Positions 60,909-64,000 of a stretch of DNA of 64,000 nucleotides are shown in pieces. Where the stretch lies: assembly GCA_003426165.1 (NCBI GenBank), contig QUAH01000002.1:1-64000 (forward strand), given 5' to 3'. Source of the stretch: Candidatus Saccharicenans subterraneus. Lineage in GTDB: Bacteria; Acidobacteriota; Aminicenantia; Aminicenantales; Saccharicenantaceae. The number at the start of each line of letters is the position of its first letter. Within the stretch, counting starts at the first letter, position 1. Below the pieces are notes generated by a model, which was given only the letters and a program-made list of their open reading frames with translations, did not search any database and was not told where the DNA came from. Both the position numbers and the translations under genes were made by a program.

Positions 60909-62306
60909 TCAATTACCTTTCAGCGAATAAGACTTTTCTATGGCCTGGTAGACCATGGCCCGGAACTTGTTCTGCAGGTCGCCCAGTCCGGCCGGAACCG
61001 GCAGGACCTGGATCATGAACACCGCCACCAGCTTCTCCACCGGGTCAACCCAGTAGCTGGTAAAATAGGCCCCGCCCCAGCCGTAGGAACCAACGGTGCC
61101 CGGGAGTCCGGAAGTCCCCAGGCTCTTGGTGACCCAGAAACCCAGGCCAAAGCCGGTGGCTCCGCCAGAATAGAGCTGCCCCACGTGGTCGGCGGTCATC
61201 AGCTCAACCGACTTCGGGCTCAGGAGCCGCGAGCCGCCCAGCTCGCCGCCATTCTGGAGCATGAGCAGAAAGCGGGCATAATCCTCGGCCGTTGAGACCA
61301 GCCCGGCCCCGCCCGAATAGCATTTCTTCGGGCCATAGACATAAGGACTCCTGGCCGGGTCTTCGGTCATTTTTAGCTCGCCTTTTTCATCGGCCCCGTA
61401 GGACGGGGTGAGCCTTGACACCTTGCTTTCCGGCAGGAAGAAGTGGGTATCCTTCATGCCCAGCGGCCCGGTTATCCGTTTTTCCACGAACTCGGCCAGG
61501 GTCATCCCGGAGACAACTTCCACCAGGTAGCCCAGGATGTCGGTGTTGTAACCATAGACGAACTTTTCTCCGGGCTGGGCATCAAAAGGCAGCCTGGCCA
61601 GTTTTTTGACCAGCTCGCCGATGGTCATATCCTTGTCGGTTAAGAACCAGCCATGAATTCCAGCTTTCAGGTATTCTTCCCTGGCCGGGCCTTCTCCATA
61701 GGATATGCCGGCCGTATGGGTCAGCAGGTCGCGGATGGTAATCTGGCGCCTGGCCGGCACCAGGCTGTACCCCCTGGCTTCCTTGTTTTCGGCCCTGACG
61801 GCCACAAAGGTTTCTTTGAACTCGGGAATATACCTGGACACCGGGTCGTCCAGAAGCAACTTCCCTTCTTCCATCAGCATCATGACCGCCACCGAAGTCA
61901 CCGCCTTGGACTGGGAAGCAATACGGAAGATGGCGTCCGGAGGCATCGGCTCCGGCCGGTCCAGCCTGAATTTTCCAAAAGCCCGGTGGTAGGCGACCCG
62001 TCCATTCCTGGCCACGAGAACCACCATTCCCGGAGCTCCCTTCTGGTCGCAGTAGCCCTGCAAGACCTGTCCCAGTCGTTCCAGGCGGCTGGCCGAAAGC
62101 CCGACCTCGCCCGGGCGGGCAGCGGGCAGGCTGGTCGACCAGGCAGAGAGGCTTAATGTCAGGACCAGCAAAGCCAGGCCGAGAAGGCGGATAAGAGGCC
62201 TGGAACCGATTCCCGAAGTTCTATCCGCGGTTTTTCCTTTTTTGACGGAAGATCTTTCTTTTTCAGACGCTTCACCCAGATAACCCGAAAATACTCTCAA
62301 GTTCAT
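60909..62306 (-). CDS. exported serine beta-lactamase-like hydrolase
   Basis: A 465-residue protein of the serine hydrolase (class C beta-lactamase/esterase EstB-like) family. The SxxK motif is Ser131-Gln-Ser-Lys134 in IASQSK, the YxN motif is in VYGYNTDI and a GWGG-like late block is YGWGGAYF. A signal peptide core is at about residues 40-60, after an unusually long basic N-region of about 38 residues. AGGAGG precedes the ATG. Such proteins are usually esterases, D-amino peptidases or cell-wall enzymes, and antibiotic resistance is not implied. Confidence 0.9.
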   Translation of the reverse strand: MNLRVFSGYLGEASEKERSSVKKGKTADRTSGIGSRPLIRLLGLALLVLTLSLSAWSTSLPAARPGEVGLSASRLERLGQVLQGYCDQKGAPGMVVLVARNGRVAYHRAFGKFRLDRPEPMPPDAIFRIASQSKAVTSVAVMMLMEEGKLLLDDPVSRYIPEFKETFVAVRAENKEARGYSLVPARRQITIRDLLTHTAGISYGEGPAREEYLKAGIHGWFLTDKDMTIGELVKKLARLPFDAQPGEKFVYGYNTDILGYLVEVVSGMTLAEFVEKRITGPLGMKDTHFFLPESKVSRLTPSYGADEKGELKMTEDPARSPYVYGPKKCYSGGAGLVSTAEDYARFLLMLQNGGELGGSRLLSPKSVELMTADHVGQLYSGGATGFGLGFWVTKSLGTSGLPGTVGSYGWGGAYFTSYWVDPVEKLVAVFMIQVLPVPAGLGDLQNKFRAMVYQAIEKSYSLKGN

Positions 62307-62960
62307 ATTGCCTCCTGTTTCCTGTTTTATTTTATAGTCTCTGGCAGGACTGCCATCATTTTTCCGGCGAGGTAGAGAAGCACTCCTTCTTTTCTTTTAT
62401 AAATTCCTGGAAGGCAAGCAATCAATGACATTCTCGGTTTTATTACCTGACTATATCCCATCCTGCCGACGGCTGTCAAAATGGAGGCCGCACCCCGGCC
62501 TGAGCAGGGCCCGCAGATGGTCCCTGGCCGAGTGACCGCGCCGCCACCTGCTTAATTCAACTCTGATTAATACCTCCTTCCCGGTTGCTGCCAGACTGAA
62601 TACCTGGACCCTTTAAATTGACTAATTTCAGCACAACACGATTTAGGCTCATCTCACCAGGTCAACTATTTTCCTTAGTGCCTATCCATCGCGGAGCCAC
62701 CATCTCATTCTTCTTTTTCCCCATCACCCCCTTGACCGAAGAACCCCTCTCGTCCCGGTTGCCCCATGAGAGAATTTATATGAAGACCTAATCACTGGCT
62801 CGCCTGAGAATTCATACCAAAATTTGTGCAGTTTCTGTTCACTCCCGACAACCATCACAGCCTGGCCCCGGGTCTGCCCGTCTCCGCTTTTAGGTTCACC
62901 ACCTTGAGCTCCTGGTTGGCGTCTTGACTGAACTGAAGTGGCCATAATATACTCACGGGC
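62307..62960. other. divergent intergenic region
   Basis: About 650 bases. A reading frame on the minus strand here extends through the next gene and looks like a shadow. I see no RNA gene, repeat or clear box pair apart from a CATAAT-like hexamer at 62943-62948 just before the next gene. Confidence 0.35.
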
Positions 62961-63689
62961 GTGACCAAAGACTCTCCGGCCCGCATCTGGGAAATAGACT
63001 TCCTGCGGGGGCTGGCCATCATCCTGATGGTCGGCTACCACCTGCTTTATGACCTCGGCGATTTTGCCGGCCTGGAAAAATTCCTGGGCTTTACCACCGA
63101 CCTGACCACCCCGGCCTGGCTCCTGGCCCAGCATTTCTTTGCCGGTTTGTTCGTCGTACTTTCCGGGGTGAGCTCCAATTTCAGCCAGAACAATTTCCGG
63201 CGCAGCCTGAAATACCTGGCCGTGGCCCTGCTGATCACCGCGGCCAGCTATGTTTTTGACCCGGAGTCGGTCATCCTGTTTGGTATCATTCATTGCCTGG
63301 GAGTCTCGGCCCTTTTATATGGCCTGTTCTTTAAGAAGTCCACGGCCACAACCTGCCTGATTTCCGGCGCTATCATCACCGGCCTGAGCACCCTGCTGCC
63401 CTCGGCTCACAGGATACTGGCCATAAACACCAACTGGCTCCTGCCCCTTGGCCTCCACCGCCCGGACTTTGCTTCCTTCGATTATTTCCCGCTCATCCCG
63501 TGGCTGGGGATCTTTTTAATCGGGGCCGCTCTTGGCCGCTGGCTGTACCCGTCTCGAAAAAGTCTCCTGGGCCGAGAACTGTCTCCGAATCTCTTCAACT
63601 GGTGCGGCCGCCACTCCCTCTGGATTTATCTTCTCCACCAGCCGATAATTCTCGGGATTCTCTATATCCTCGGATACGTCACCCTATAA
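62961..63689 (+). CDS. DUF1624/heparan-alpha-glucosaminide N-acetyltransferase-type membrane protein
   Basis: A 242-residue protein with about seven transmembrane helices. The N-terminal IWEIDFLRGLAIILMVGYHLLYDL pattern (here only in part) and the later HSLWIYLLHQP are typical of the DUF1624/HGSNAT and acyltransferase-3-like superfamily that moves acyl groups across the membrane. The start is GTG 62961. It is a single gene between two minus-strand genes; the substrate is unknown. Confidence 0.85.
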   Translation: MTKDSPARIWEIDFLRGLAIILMVGYHLLYDLGDFAGLEKFLGFTTDLTTPAWLLAQHFFAGLFVVLSGVSSNFSQNNFRRSLKYLAVALLITAASYVFDPESVILFGIIHCLGVSALLYGLFFKKSTATTCLISGAIITGLSTLLPSAHRILAINTNWLLPLGLHRPDFASFDYFPLIPWLGIFLIGAALGRWLYPSRKSLLGRELSPNLFNWCGRHSLWIYLLHQPIILGILYILGYVTL

Positions 63690-63735
63690 GAAACAATAAG
63701 GTGGAATAAATAAAATGCCCTGGAGGGACCAGATT

Positions 63736-64000
63736 TCAGATGTTTTTCATCAGCTTCTGGAAATCGCTCTTTTTCAGCATCTTTTCCATCTCGAAGAACT
63801 GCTTTAAGAGCTGGTTAACTTCCTGGATCGGGCGGCCGCTGCCCCGGGCGATCCTGGCCCGCCTCCGGCCGTCGATGATTCGCGGATTTTCCCGCTCGGC
63901 CGGGGTCATGGAGTTGATGATGGCTTCGAAATAAACGAGCTTCTTATCGTCAACGTCCAGGTTGCCCATCTTCTTGAAGGGCCCGGCCTTGGGCAAAAGG
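63736..64000 (-). CDS. ffh: Ffh (signal recognition particle GTPase), C-terminal part only
   Basis: The last 88 or so residues of Ffh, cut by the window edge; the 5' part lies outside. The M-domain pattern is clear: [26 protein letters not shown], then [31 protein letters not shown], which binds 4.5S RNA and signal peptides. The protein targets membrane and secreted proteins to the Sec machinery. The GTPase domain is not visible here. Confidence 0.93.
   Translation of the reverse strand, partial: LLPKAGPFKKMGNLDVDDKKLVYFEAIINSMTPAERENPRIIDGRRRARIARGSGRPIQEVNQLLKQFFEMEKMLKKSDFQKLMKNI

Noticed and set aside
60756-61295. 179-residue plus-strand frame starting in the operator palindrome
   Set aside because: Mostly antisense to the beta-lactamase-like gene; the start codon is simply part of the palindrome.
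60909-62306. Beta-lactamase-like protein considered as an antibiotic-resistance gene
   Set aside because: The family is mainly esterases and peptidases; only the common SxxK and YxN motifs are present, with no sign of mobility.
62724-63293. 189-residue minus-strand frame
   Set aside because: Half of it is antisense to the DUF1624 gene, and its composition (Gln/Gly/His-rich) is that of a shadow.
1-64000. Search for tRNA, rRNA, CRISPR arrays, insertion sequences and prophage
   Set aside because: By eye I found no T-loop/acceptor pattern, regular repeat-spacer array, transposase or phage gene; a covariance-model scan would be needed to exclude small RNAs.

Overview
The window looks like a chromosome segment of a Gram-negative-type (diderm), anaerobic, sugar-degrading bacterium. 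Evidence for two membranes is a FadL-like outer-membrane protein, a small beta-barrel and several lipoproteins. Anaerobic H2 metabolism is shown by a membrane [NiFe] hydrogenase. A GWxTD-domain protein with TPRs, DUF3857 transglutaminase-like proteins, an M6 protease and secreted GH29/GH106 enzymes together resemble Candidatus Aminicenantes/Acidobacteriota genomes. That placement is inference from gene content only. I saw no rRNA, tRNA, CRISPR array, insertion sequence or prophage.

Layout. 0.1-4.3 kb: a three-gene overlapping operon behind a good sigma-70-type promoter, ending in a membrane-anchored Lon-like (S16) protease fused to an FG-GAP-type outer domain; the two small partners are unrecognised. 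4.9-12.3 kb: CoA-binding protein, Era, a FecR/aromatic-rich exported protein, a small membrane protein, a CPBP protease, a zinc dehydrogenase and a beta-barrel. 12-21 kb: M6 protease, Na+/solute symporter plus GH29 alpha-L-fucosidase operon, TPR lipoprotein, GWxTD protein. 21-24.5 kb: alpha/beta hydrolase and FadL-like protein.

25.1-34.5 kb is the most interesting region: tusA, a possible 56-aa small gene, two DsrE-type genes and a GcvH-like lipoyl carrier, followed by an Isp-type [NiFe] hydrogenase operon (small subunit, DsrM/Isp1-like cytochrome, DsrK/Isp2-like FeS protein, a STAS/SpoIIAA-like protein, large subunit), a maturation protease and a lipoate-protein ligase. My reading is a hydrogenase whose electrons meet a sulfur-relay system, with a lipoyl protein possibly taking the place that DsrC has in DsrMK systems. 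Ferritin follows.

35.4-43.2 kb: two tandem DUF3857/transglutaminase proteins (one with an intact Cys-His-Asp triad, one without), an Smr protein, a phosphoesterase, a small membrane protein and YchF. 43.4-54 kb: a lipoprotein, a GH106-like rhamnosidase lipoprotein, a sugar isomerase-like protein with a signal peptide, a GDSL esterase, a TspO-like protein and a matrixin-like protease. 54-64 kb: HrpA helicase, MaoC-type hydratase, class V aminotransferase, serine beta-lactamase-like hydrolase, DUF1624 membrane protein and the C-terminal end of Ffh. Three copies of one palindromic operator (consensus ATATGAATGNNNNTTCATAT) lie upstream of the hydrogenase maturation protease, the MaoC gene and the aminotransferase gene, suggesting a small regulon of a TetR-type repressor not encoded here.
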